Source of the DNA: Peronospora farinosa
Taxonomy: Eukaryota; Oomycota; Peronosporomycetes; Peronosporales; Peronosporaceae
Length of the DNA: 64,000 nt
Assembly (NCBI GenBank): GCA_947646735.1
Contig: CANTFK010000982.1
Location: forward strand, 124,001 to 188,000
Reading direction: 5' to 3'
The notes under the pieces were generated by a model. The model ran no database searches. It was not told the DNA's origin and worked only from the letters and a program-made list of their open reading frames with translations. A program made the position numbers and the translations under genes. How positions within the stretch are numbered: the first letter of the stretch is position 1; the number at the start of each line of letters is the position of its first letter. Below, piece after piece: positions 40,780-54,300 of the stretch.

Positions 40780-43293
40780 GATAATGGAGCCGAGGCAAAT
40801 ATAGCCGATGACCAGGTCTGGGTCCACGAGAGTGGAGAGTTATGCGCGGAAGATATTGACAAAAACTGTTCGATTATCCCCGAGGTCGCCCCTTCTACAG
40901 ACGAAGTCACGATGGAAGATATCCAGATTCTAGACTGTGGTGTAACTCCAAAGGAGCAAGTGGACCGTCTCCGCCAAATCATTTGGCAGAAACGACATCT
41001 GTTGATGCGAAAAGGCAGCGCGTTACCCCCGGCAGCCCGAGGAGCGGTGTGCGACATCGATGTGGGAAATGCACGGCCTATCGCCCAACGTGTACGGAAA
41101 GTGGCCCCTCAGTTTAGGGAGAAGCTGTCGGACCTAATCAAGGGCCTGCTATCGTCTAAGGTCATCCAGCATTCTACCTCACCATGGGCCAGCCCAATTG
41201 TGATCATCGTCAAGAAGAATGGAGTGGATATAAGGTTGTGTATCGATTACCGGATGGTGAACGAGCTGACGCGCCTCATGGTGTACCCTATGTCTCTCGT
41301 TAACGAATTGTTGCAAGATTTGGACAAAGCCCTATGGTGTTGCTCGCTGGACATGGCCAGTGTTTTTTGGGTAGTCAGTATGACTGAGAGGGCTCGTTTG
41401 ATTTCGGCATTTGTGACTCCGTTTGAGTTGTTTGAGTGGAAAAGAATGCCGTTTGGACTAAATAATGCGCCGCAGATCTATCAGCGGCTGTTGGATAATG
41501 CTTTATATGGATTTCTTACGATTTCCTCAAAGCCGGGCTCTGACAAACAAGAGAACCTGTTCGAGTTGGGTAATCCCGAGGGAGACCTCAAGAATTCTAC
41601 ATTAGGACGTAGTTCGAGATAATGGAGCCGAGGCAAATATAGCCGATGACCAGGTCTGGGTCCACGAGAGTGGAGAGTTATGCGCGGAAGATATTGACAA
41701 AAACTGTTCGATTATCCCCGAGGTCGCCCCTTCTACAGACGAAGTCACGATGGAAGATATCCAGATTCTAGACTGTGGTGTAACTCCAAAGGAGCAAGTG
41801 GACCGTCTCCGCCAAATCATTTGGCAGAAACGACATCTGTTGATGCGAAAAGGCAGCGCGTTACCCCCGGCAGCCCGAGGAGCGGTGTGCGACATCGATG
41901 TGGGAAATGCACGGCCTATCGCCCAACGTGTACGGAAAGTGGCCCCTCAGTTTAGGGAGAAGCTGTCGGACCTAATCAAGGGCCTGCTATCGTCTAAGGT
42001 CATCCAGCATTCTACCTCACCATGGGCCAGCCCAATTGTGATCATCGTCAAGAAGAATGGAGTGGATATAAGGTTGTGTATCGATTACCGGATGGTGAAC
42101 GAGCTGACGCGCCTCATGGTGTACCCTATGTCTCTCGTTAACGAATTGTTGCAAGATTTGGACAAAGCCCTATGGTGTTGCTCGCTGGACATGGCCAGTG
42201 TTTTTTGGGTAGTCAGTATGACTGAGAGGGCTCGTTTGATTTCGGCATTTGTGACTCCGTTTGAGTTGTTTGAGTGGAAAAGAATGCCGTTTGGACTAAA
42301 GAATGCGCCGCAGATCTATCAGCGGCTGTTGGATAATGCTTTATATGGATTTCTTACGATTTCCTCAAAGCCGGGCTCTGACAAACAAGAGAACCTGTTC
42401 GAGTTGGGTAATCCCGAGGGAGACCTCAAGAATTCTACATTAGGACGTAGTTCGAGATAATGGAGCCGAGGCAAATATAGCCGATGACCAGGTCTGGGTC
42501 CACGAGAGTGGAGAGCTATGCGCGGAAGATATTGACAAAAACTGTTCGATTATCCCCGAGGTCGCCCCTTCTACAGACGAAGTCACGATGGAAGATATCC
42601 AGATTCTAGACTGTGGTGTAACTCCAAAGGAGCAAGTGGACCGTCTCCGCCAAATCATTTGGCAGAAACGACATCTGTTGATGCGAAAAGGCAGCGCGTT
42701 ACCCCCGGCAGCCCGAGGAGCGGTGTGCGACATCGATGTGGGAAATGCACGGCCTATCGCCCAACGTGTACGGAAAGTGGCCCCTCAGTTTAGGGAGAAG
42801 CTGTCGGACCTAATCAAGGGCCTGCTATCGTCTAAGGTCATCCAGCATTCTACCTCACCATGGGCCAGCCCAATTGTGATCATCGTCAAGAAGAATGGAG
42901 TGGATATAAGGTTGTGTATCGATTACCGGATGGTGAACGAGCTGACGCGCCTCATGGTGTACCCTATGTCTCTCGTTAACGAATTGTTGCAAGATTTGGA
43001 CAAAGCCCTATGGTGTTGCTCGCTGGACATGGCCAGTGTTTTTTGGGTAGTCAGTATGACTGAGAGGGCTCGTTTGATTTCGGCATTTGTGACTCCGTTT
43101 GAGTTGTTTGAGTGGAAAAGAATGCCGTTTGGACTAAAGAATGCGCCGCAGATCTATCAGCGGCTGTTGGATAATGCTTTATATGGATTTCTTACGATTT
43201 CCTCAAAGCCGGGCTCTGACAAACAAGAGAACCTGTTGGAGTTGGGTAATCCCGAGGGAGACCTCAAGAATTCTACATTAGGACGTAGTTCGA
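40780..43293 (+). repeat. Array units 2-4 (838 bp, Val-type)
   Basis: Three 838-bp units that share SVFW (Val for the conserved Gly) and SSKVIQH. Unit 2 has GLNNAP instead of GLKNAP; units 2 and 3 have GAGAGTTATG where others have GAGAGCTATG; unit 4 has ENLLELG like unit 1. Confidence 0.85.
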
Positions 43294-45810
43294 GATAATG
43301 GAGCCGAGGCAAATATAGCCGATGACCAGGTCTGGGTCCACGAGAGTGGAGAGCTATGCGCGGAAGATATTGACAAAAACTGTTCGATTATCCCCGAGGT
43401 CGCCCCTGTCTACAGACGAAGTCACGATGGAAGATATCCAGATTCTAGACTGTGGTGTAACTCCAAAGGAGCAAGTGGACCGTCTCCGCCAAATCATTTG
43501 GCAGAAACGACATCTGTTGATGCGAAAAGGCAGCGCGTTACCCCCGGCAGCCCGAGGAGCGGTGTGCGACATCGATGTGGGAAATGCACGGCCTATCGCC
43601 CAACGTGTACGGAAAGTGGCCCCTCAGTTTAGGGAGAAGCTGTCGGACCTAATCAAGGGCCTGCTATCGTCTAAGGTCATCCAGCATTCTACCTCACCAT
43701 GGGCCAGCCCAATTGTGATCATCGTCAAGAAGAATGGAGTGGATATAAGGTTGTGTATCGATTACCGGATGGTGAACGAGCTGACGCGCCTCATGGTGTA
43801 CCCTATGTCTCTCGTTAACGAATTGTTGCAAGATTTGGACAAAGCCCTATGGTGTTGCTCGCTGGACATGGCCAGTGGTTTTTGGGTAGTCAGTATGACT
43901 GAGAGGGCTCGTTTGATTTCGGCATTTGTGACTCCGTTTGAGTTGTTTGAGTGGAAAAGAATGCCGTTTGGACTAAAGAATGCGCCGCAGATCTATCAGC
44001 GGCTGTTGGATAATGCTTTATATGGATTTCTTACGATTTCCTCAAAGCCGGGCTCTGACAAACAAGAGAACCTGTTCGAGTTGGGTAATCCCGAGGGAGA
44101 CCTCAAGAATTCTACATTAGGACGTAGTTCGAGATAATGGAGCCGAGGCAAATATAGCCGATGACCAGGTCTGGGTCCACGAGAGTGGAGAGCTATGCGC
44201 GGAAGATATTGACAAAAACTGTTCGATTATCCCCGAGGTCGCCCCTGTCTACAGACGAAGTCACGATGGAAGATATCCAGATTCTAGACTGTGGTGTAAC
44301 TCCAAAGGAGCAAGTGGACCGTCTCCGCCAAATCATTTGGCAGAAACGACATCTGTTGATGCGAAAAGGCAGCGCGTTACCCCCGGCAGCCCGAGGAGCG
44401 GTGTGCGACATCGATGTGGGAAATGCACGGCCTATCGCCCAACGTGTACGGAAAGTGGCCCCTCAGTTTAGGGAGAAGCTGTCGGACCTAATCAAGGGCC
44501 TGCTATCGTCTAAGGTCATCCAGCATTCTACCTCACCATGGGCCAGCCCAATTGTGATCATCGTCAAGAAGAATGGAGTGGATATAAGGTTGTGTATCGA
44601 TTACCGGATGGTGAACGAGCTGACGCGCCTCATGGTGTACCCTATGTCTCTCGTTAACGAATTGTTGCAAGATTTGGACAAAGCCCTATGGTGTTGCTCG
44701 CTGGACATGGCCAGTGGTTTTTGGGTAGTCAGTATGACTGAGAGGGCTCGTTTGATTTCGGCATTTGTGACTCCGTTTGAGTTGTTTGAGTGGAAAAGAA
44801 TGCCGTTTGGACTAAATAATGCGCCGCAGATCTATCAGCGGCTGTTGGATAATGCTTTATATGGATTTCTTACGATTTCCTCAAAGCCGGGCTCTGACAA
44901 ACAAGAGAACCTGTTCGAGTTGGGTAATCCCGAGGGAGACCTCAAGAATTCTACATTAGGACGTAGTTCGAGATAATGGAGCCGAGGCAAATATAGCCGA
45001 TGACCAGGTCTGGGTCCACGAGAGTGGAGAGCTATGCGCGGAAGATATTGACAAAAACTGTTCGATTATCCCCGAGGTCGCCCCTGTCTACAGACGAAGT
45101 CACGATGGAAGATATCCAGATTCTAGACTGTGGTGTAACTCCAAAGGAGCAAGTGGACCGTCTCCGCCAAATCATTTGGCAGAAACGACATCTGTTGATG
45201 CGAAAAGGCAGCGCGTTACCCCCGGCAGCCCGAGGAGCGGTGTGCGACATCGATGTGGGAAATGCACGGCCTATCGCCCAACGTGTACGGAAAGTGGCCC
45301 CTCAGTTTAGGGAGAAGCTGTCGGACCTAATCAAGGGCCTGCTATCGTCTAAGGTCATCCAGCATTCTACCTCACCATGGGCCAGCCCAATTGTGATCAT
45401 CGTCAAGAAGAATGGAGTGGATATAAGGTTGTGTATCGATTACCGGATGGTGAACGAGCTGACGCGCCTCATGGTGTACCCTATGTCTCTCGTTAACGAA
45501 TTGTTGCAAGATTTGGACAAAGCCCTATGGTGTTGCTCGCTGGACATGGCCAGTGGTTTTTGGGTAGTCAGTATGACTGAGAGGGCTCGTTTGATTTCGG
45601 CATTTGTGACTCCGTTTGAGTTGTTTGAGTGGAAAAGAATGCCGTTTGGACTAAAGAATGCGCCGCAGATCTATCAGCGGCTGTTGGATAATGCTTTATA
45701 TGGATTTCTTACGATTTCCTCAAAGCCGGGCTCTGACAAACAAGAGAACCTGTTCGAGTTGGGTAATCCCGAGGGAGACCTCAAGAATTCTACATTAGGA
45801 CGTAGTTCGA
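43294..45810 (+). repeat. Array units 5-7 (839 bp, Gly-type)
   Basis: Three 839-bp units with the conserved SGFW and SSKVIQH. The extra base opens a longer 271-codon frame starting MTRSGSTRVES. Unit 6 has GLNNAP, otherwise seen only in unit 2, which implies exchange between blocks. Confidence 0.85.
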
Positions 45811-48324
45811 GATAATGGAGCCGAGGCAAATATAGCCGATGACCAGGTCTGGGTCCACGAGAGTGGAGAGCTATGCGCGGAAGATATTGACAAAAACTGT
45901 TCGATTATCCCCGAGGTCGCCCCTTCTACAGACGAAGTCACGATGGAAGATATCCAGATTCTAGACTGTGGTGTAACTCCAAAGGAGCAAGTGGACCGTC
46001 TCCGCCAAATCATTTGGCAGAAACGACATCTGTTGATGCGAAAAGGCAGCGCGTTACCCCCGGCAGCCCGAGGAGCGGTGTGCGACATCGATGTGGGAAA
46101 TGCACGGCCTATCGCCCAACGTGTACGGAAAGTGGCCCCTCAGTTTAGGGAGAAGCTGTCGGACCTAATCAAGGGCCTGCTATCGTCTAAGATCATCCAG
46201 CATTCTACCTCACCATGGGCCAGCCCAATTGTGATCATCGTCAAGAAGAATGGAGTGGATATAAGGTTGTGTATCGATTACCGGATGGTGAACGAGCTGA
46301 CGCGCCTCATGGTGTACCCTATGTCTCTCGTTAACGAATTGTTGCAAGATTTGGACAAAGCCCTATGGTGTTGCTCGCTGGACATGGCCAGTGGTTTTTG
46401 GGTAGTCAGTATGACTGAGAGGGCTCGTTTGATTTCGGCATTTGTGACTCCGTTTGAGTTGTTTGAGTGGAAAAGAATGCCGTTTGGACTAAAGAATGCG
46501 CCGCAGATCTATCAGCGGCTGTTGGATAATGCTTTATATGGATTTCTTACGATTTCCTCAAAGCCGGGCTCTGACAAACAAGAGAACCTGTTCGAGTTGG
46601 GTAATCCCGAGGGAGACCTCAAGAATTCTACATTAGGACGTAGTTCGAGATAATGGAGCCGAGGCAAATATAGCCGATGACCAGGTCTGGGTCCACGAGA
46701 GTGGAGAGCTATGCGCGGAAGATATTGACAAAAACTGTTCGATTATCCCCGAGGTCGCCCCTTCTACAGACGAAGTCACGATGGAAGATATCCAGATTCT
46801 AGACTGTGGTGTAACTCCAAAGGAGCAAGTGGACCGTCTCCGCCAAATCATTTGGCAGAAACGACATCTGTTGATGCGAAAAGGCAGCGCGTTACCCCCG
46901 GCAGCCCGAGGAGCGGTGTGCGACATCGATGTGGGAAATGCACGGCCTATCGCCCAACGTGTACGGAAAGTGGCCCCTCAGTTTAGGGAGAAGCTGTCGG
47001 ACCTAATCAAGGGCCTGCTATCGTCTAAGATCATCCAGCATTCTACCTCACCATGGGCCAGCCCAATTGTGATCATCGTCAAGAAGAATGGAGTGGATAT
47101 AAGGTTGTGTATCGATTACCGGATGGTGAACGAGCTGACGCGCCTCATGGTGTACCCTATGTCTCTCGTTAACGGATTGTTGCAAGATTTGGACAAAGCC
47201 CTATGGTGTTGCTCGCTGGACATGGCCAGTGGTTTTTGGGTAGTCAGTATGACTGAGAGGGCTCGTTTGATTTCGGCATTTGTGACTCCGTTTGAGTTGT
47301 TTGAGTGGAAAAGAATGCCGTTTGGACTAAAGAATGCGCCGCAGATCTATCAGCGGCTGTTGGATAATGCTTTATATGGATTTCTTACGATTTCCTCAAA
47401 GCCGGGCTCTGACAAACAAGAGAACCTGTTCGAGTTGGGTAATCCCGAGGGAGACCTCAAGAATTCTACATTAGGACGTAGTTCGAGATAATGGAGCCGA
47501 GGCAAATATAGCCGATGACCAGGTCTGGGTCCACGAGAGTGGAGAGCTATGCGCGGAAGATATTGACAAAAACTGTTCGATTATCCCCGAGGTCGCCCCT
47601 TCTACAGACGAAGTCACGATGGAAGATATCCAGATTCTAGACTGTGGTGTAACTCCAAAGGAGCAAGTGGACCGTCTCCGCCAAATCATTTGGCAGAAAC
47701 GACATCTGTTGATGCGAAAAGGCAGCGCGTTACCCCCGGCAGCCCGAGGAGCGGTGTGCGACATCGATGTGGGAAATGCACGGCCTATCGCCCAACGTGT
47801 ACGGAAAGTGGCCCCTCAGTTTAGGGAGAAGCTGTCGGACCTAATCAAGGGCCTGCTATCGTCTAAGATCATCCAGCATTCTACCTCACCATGGGCCAGC
47901 CCAATTGTGATCATCGTCAAGAAGAATGGAGTGGATATAAGGTTGTGTATCGATTACCGGATGGTGAACGAGCTGACGCGCCTCATGGTGTACCCTATGT
48001 CTCTCGTTAACGGATTGTTGCAAGATTTGGACAAAGCCCTATGGTGTTGCTCGCTGGACATGGCCAGTGGTTTTTGGGTAGTCAGTATGACTGAGAGGGC
48101 TCGTTTGATTTCGGCATTTGTGACTCCGTTTGAGTTGTTTGAGTGGAAAAGAATGCCGTTTGGACTAAAGAATGCGCCGCAGATCTATCAGCGGCTGTTG
48201 GATAATGCTTTATATGGATTTCTTACGATTTCCTCAAAGCCGGGCTCTGACAAACAAGAGAACCTGTTCGAGTTGGGTAATCCCGAGGGAGACCTCAAGA
48301 ATTCTACATTAGGACGTAGTTCGA
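45811..48324 (+). repeat. Array units 8-10 (838 bp, Gly-type, Ile)
   Basis: 838-bp units with SGFW and SSKIIQH. Units 9 and 10 share LVNGLL in place of LVNELL, so one is a copy of the other. Confidence 0.85.
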
Positions 48325-51300
48325 GATAATGGAGCCGAGGCAAATATAGCCGATGACCAGGTCTGGGTCCACGAGAGTGGAGAGCTATGCGCGGAAGATA
48401 TTGACAAAAACTGTTCGATTATCCCCGAGGTCGCCCCTTCTACAGACGAAGTCACGATGGAAGATATCCAGATTCTAGACTGTGGTGTAACTCCAAAGGA
48501 GCAAGTGGACCGTCTCCGCCAAATCATTTGGCAGAAACGACATCTGTTGATGCGAAAAGGCAGCGCGTTACCCCCGGCAGCCCGAGGAGCGGTGTGCGAC
48601 ATCGATGTGGGAAATGCACGGCCTATCGCCCAACGTGTACGGAAAGTGGCCCCTCAGTTTAGGGAGAAGCTGTCGGACCTAATCAAGGGCCTGCTATCGT
48701 CTAAGGTCATCCAGCATTCTACCTCACCATGGGCCAGCCCAATTGTGATCATCGTCAAGAAGAATGGAGTGGATATAAGGTTGTGTATCGATTACCGGAT
48801 GGTGAACGAGCTGACGCGCCTCATGGTGTACCCTATGTCTCTCGTTAACGAATTGTTGCAAGATTTGGACAAAGCCCTATGGTGTTGCTCGCTGGACATG
48901 GCCAGTGGTTTTTGGGTAGTCAGTATGACTGAGAGGGCTCGTTTGATTTCGGCATTTGTGACTCCGTTTGAGTTGTTTGAGTGGAAAAGAATGCCGTTTG
49001 GACTAAAGAATGCGCCGCAGATCTATCAGCGGCTGTTGGATAATGCTTTATATGGATTTCTTACGATTTCCTCAAAGCCGGGCTCTGACAAACAAGAGAA
49101 CCTGTTCGAGTTGGGTAATCCCGAGGGAGACCTCAAGAATTCTACATTAGGACGTAGTTCGAGATAATGGAGCCGAGGCAAATATAGCCGATGACCAGGT
49201 CTGGGTCCACGAGAGTGGAGAGCTATGCGCGGAAGATATTGACAAAAACTGTTCGATTATCCCCGAGGTCGCCCCTTCTACAGACGAAGTCACGATGGAA
49301 GATATCCAGATTCTAGACTGTGGTGTAACTCCAAAGGAGCAAGTGGACCGTCTCCGCCAAATCATTTGGCAGAAACGACATCTGTTGATGCGAAAAGGCA
49401 GCGCGTTACCCCCGGCAGCCCGAGGAGCGGTGTGCGACATCGATGTGGGAAATGCACGGCCTATCGCCCAACGTGTACGGAAAGTGGCCCCTCAGTTTAG
49501 GGAGAAGCTGTCGGACCTAATCAAGGGCCTGCTATCGTCTAAGATCATCCAGCATTCTACCTCACCATGGGCCAGCCCAATTGTGATCATCGTCAAGAAG
49601 AATGGAGTGGATATAAGGTTGTGTATCGATTACCGGATGGTGAACGAGCTGACGCGCCTCATGGTGTACCCTATGTCTCTCGTTAACGAATTGTTGCAAG
49701 ATTTGGACAAAGCCCTATGGTGTTGCTCGCTGGACATGGCCAGTGGTTTTTGGGTAGTCAGTATGACTGAGAGGGCTCGTTTGATTTCGGCATTTGTGAC
49801 TCCGTTTGAGTTGTTTGAGTGGAAAAGAATGCCGTTTGGACTAAAGAATGCGCCGCAGATCTATCAGCGGCTGTTGGATAATGCTTTATATGGATTTCTT
49901 ACGATTTCCTCAAAGCCGGGCTCTGACAAACAAGAGAACCTGTTCGAGTTGGGTAATCCCGAGGGAGACCTCAAGAATTCTACATTAGGACGTAGTTCGA
50001 GATAATGGAGCCGAGGCAAATATAGCCGATGACCAGGTCTGGGTCCACGAGAGTGGAGAGCTATGCGCGGAAGATATTGACAAAAACTGTTCGATTATCC
50101 CCGAGGTCGCCCCTTCTACAGACGAAGTCACGATGGAAGATATCCAGATTCTAGACTGTGGTGTAACTCCAAAGGAGCAAGTGGACCGTCTCCGCCAAAT
50201 CATTTGGCAGAAACGACATCTGTTGATGCGAAAAGGCAGCGCGTTACCCCCGGCAGCCCGAGGAGCGGTGTGCGACATCGATGTGGGAAATGCACGGCCT
50301 ATCGCCCAACGTGTACGGAAAGTGGCCCCTCAGTTTAGGGAGAAGCTGTCGGACCTAATCAAGGGCCTGCTATCGTCTAAGATCATCCAGCATTCTACCT
50401 CACCATGGGCCAGCCCAATTGTGATCATCGTCAAGAAGAATGGAGTGGATATAAGGTTGTGTATCGATTACCGGATGGTGAACGAGCTGACGCGCCTCAT
50501 GGTGTACCCTATGTCTCTCGTTAACGAATTGTTGCAAGATTTGGACAAAGCCCTATGGTGTTGCTCGCTGGACATGGCCAGTGTTTTTTGGGTAGTCAGT
50601 ATGACTGAGAGGGCTCGTTTGATTTCGGCATTTGTGACTCCGTTTGAGTTGTTTGAGTGGAAAAGAATGCCGTTTGGACTAAAGAATGCGCCGCAGATCT
50701 ATCAGCGGCTGTTGGATAATGCTTTATATGGATTTCTTACGATTTCCTCAAAGCCGGGCTCTGACAAACAAGAGAACCTGTTCGAGTTGGGTAATCCCGA
50801 GGGAGACCTCAAGAATTCTACATTAGGACGTAGTTCGAGATAATGGAGCCGAGGCAAATATAGCCGATGACCAGGTCTGGGTCCACGAGAGTGGAGAGCT
50901 ATGCGCGGAAGATATTGACAAAAACTGTTCGATTATCCCCGAGGTCGCCCCTTCTACAGACGAAGTCACGATGGAAGATATCCAGATTCTAGACTGTGGT
51001 GTAACTCCAAAGGAGCAAGTGGACCGTCTCCGCCAAATCATTTGGCAGAAACGACATCTGTTGATGCGAAAAGGCAGCGCGTTACCCCCGGCAGCCCGAG
51101 GAGCGGTGTGCGACATCGATGTGGGAAATGCACGGCCTATCGCCCAACGTGTACGGAAAGTGGCCCCTCAGTTTAGGGAGAAGCTGTCGGACCTAATCAA
51201 GGGCCTGCTATCGTCTAAGATCATCCAGCATTCTACCTCACCATGGGCCAGCCCAATTGTGATCATCGTCAAGAAGAATGGAGTGGATATAAGGTTGTGT

Positions 51301-54300
51301 ATCGATTACCGGATGGTGAACGAGCTGACGCGCCTCATGGTGTACCCTATGTCTCTCGTTAACGAATTGTTGCAAGATTTGGACAAAGCCCTATGGTGTT
51401 GCTCGCTGGACATGGCCAGTGGTTTTTGGGTAGTCAGTATGACTGAGAGGGCTCGTTTGATTTCGGCATTTGTGACTCCGTTTGAGTTGTTTGAGTGGAA
51501 AAGAATGCCGTTTGGACTAAAGAATGCGCCGCAGATCTATCAGCGGCTGTTGGATAATGCTTTATATGGATTTCTTACGATTTCCTCAAAGCCGGGCTCT
51601 GACAAACAAGAGAACCTGTTCGAGTTGGGTAATCCCGAGGGAGACCTCAAGAATTCTACATTAGGACGTAGTTCGAGATAATGGAGCCGAGGCAAATATA
51701 GCCGATGACCAGGTCTGGGTCCACGAGAGTGGAGAGCTATGCGCGGAAGATATTGACAAAAACTGTTCGATTATCCCCGAGGTCGCCCCTTCTACAGACG
51801 AAGTCACGATGGAAGATATCCAGATTCTAGACTGTGGTGTAACTCCAAAGGAGCAAGTGGACCGTCTCCGCCAAATCATTTGGCAGAAACGACATCTGTT
51901 GATGCGAAAAGGCAGCGCGTTACCCCCGGCAGCCCGAGGAGCGGTGTGCGACATCGATGTGGGAAATGCACGGCCTATCGCCCAACGTGTACGGAAAGTG
52001 GCCCCTCAGTTTAGGGAGAAGCTGTCGGACCTAATCAAGGGCCTGCTATCGTCTAAGATCATCCAGCATTCTACCTCACCATGGGCCAGCCCAATTGTGA
52101 TCATCGTCAAGAAGAATGGAGTGGATATAAGGTTGTGTATCGATTACCGGATGGTGAACGAGCTGACGCGCCTCATGGTGTACCCTATGTCTCTCGTTAA
52201 CGAATTGTTGCAAGATTTGGACAAAGCCCTATGGTGTTGCTCGCTGGACATGGCCAGTGGTTTTTGGGTAGTCAGTATGACTGAGAGGGCTCGTTTGATT
52301 TCGGCATTTGTGACTCCGTTTGAGTTGTTTGAGTGGAAAAGAATGCCGTTTGGACTAAAGAATGCGCCGCAGATCTATCAGCGGCTGTTGGATAATGCTT
52401 TATATGGATTTCTTACGATTTCCTCAAAGCCGGGCTCTGACAAACAAGAGAACCTGTTCGAGTTGGGTAATCCCGAGGGAGACCTCAAGAATTCTACATT
52501 AGGACGTAGTTCGAGATAATGGAGCCGAGGCAAATATAGCCGATGACCAGGTCTGGGTCCACGAGAGTGGAGAGCTATGCGCGGAAGATATTGACAAAAA
52601 CTGTTCGATTATCCCCGAGGTCGCCCCTTCTACAGACGAAGTCACGATGGAAGATATCCAGATTCTAGACTGTGGTGTAACTCCAAAGGAGCAAGTGGAC
52701 CGTCTCCGCCAAATCATTTGGCAGAAACGACATCTGTTGATGCGAAAAGGCAGCGCGTTACCCCCGGCAGCCCGAGGAGCGGTGTGCGACATCGATGTGG
52801 GAAATGCACGGCCTATCGCCCAACGTGTACGGAAAGTGGCCCCTCAGTTTAGGGAGAAGCTGTCGGACCTAATCAAGGGCCTGCTATCGTCTAAGATCAT
52901 CCAGCATTCTACCTCACCATGGGCCAGCCCAATTGTGATCATCGTCAAGAAGAATGGAGTGGATATAAGGTTGTGTATCGATTACCGGATGGTGAACGAG
53001 CTGACGCGCCTCATGGTGTACCCTATGTCTCTCGTTAACGAATTGTTGCAAGATTTGGACAAAGCCCTATGGTGTTGCTCGCTGGACATGGCCAGTGGTT
53101 TTTGGGTAGTCAGTATGACTGAGAGGGCTCGTTTGATTTCGGCATTTGTGACTCCGTTTGAGTTGTTTGAGTGGAAAAGAATGCCGTTTGGACTAAAGAA
53201 TGCGCCGCAGATCTATCAGCGGCTGTTGGATAATGCTTTATATGGATTTCTTACGATTTCCTCAAAGCCGGGCTCTGACAAACAAGAGAACCTGTTCGAG
53301 TTGGGTAATCCCGAGGGAGACCTCAAGAATTCTACATTAGGACGTAGTTCGAGATAATGGAGCCGAGGCAAATATAGCCGATGACCAGGTCTGGGTCCAC
53401 GAGAGTGGAGAGCTATGCGCGGAAGATATTGACAAAAACTGTTCGATTATCCCCGAGGTCGCCCCTTCTACAGACGAAGTCACGATGGAAGATATCCAGA
53501 TTCTAGACTGTGGTGTAACTCCAAAGGAGCAAGTGGACCGTCTCCGCCAAATCATTTGGCAGAAACGACATCTGTTGATGCGAAAAGGCAGCGCGTTACC
53601 CCCGGCAGCCCGAGGAGCGGTGTGCGACATCGATGTGGGAAATGCACGGCCTATCGCCCAACGTGTACGGAAAGTGGCCCCTCAGTTTAGGGAGAAGCTG
53701 TCGGACCTAATCAAGGGCCTGCTATCGTCTAAGATCATCCAGCATTCTACCTCACCATGGGCCAGCCCAATTGTGATCATCGTCAAGAAGAATGGAGTGG
53801 ATATAAGGTTGTGTATCGATTACCGGATGGTGAACGAGCTGACGCGCCTCATGGTGTACCCTATGTCTCTCGTTAACGAATTGTTGCAAGATTTGGACAA
53901 AGCCCTATGGTGTTGCTCGCTGGACATGGCCAGTGGTTTTTGGGTAGTCAGTATGACTGAGAGGGCTCGTTTGATTTCGGCATTTGTGACTCCGTTTGAG
54001 TTGTTTGAGTGGAAAAGAATGCCGTTTGGACTAAAGAATGCGCCGCAGATCTATCAGCGGCTGTTGGATAATGCTTTATATGGATTTCTTACGATTTCCT
54101 CAAAGCCGGGCTCTGACAAACAAGAGAACCTGTTCGAGTTGGGTAATCCCGAGGGAGACCTCAAGAATTCTACATTAGGACGTAGTTCGAGATAATGGAG
54201 CCGAGGCAAATATAGCCGATGACCAGGTCTGGGTCCACGAGAGTGGAGAGCTATGCGCGGAAGATATTGACAAAAACTGTTCGATTATCCCCGAGGTCGC

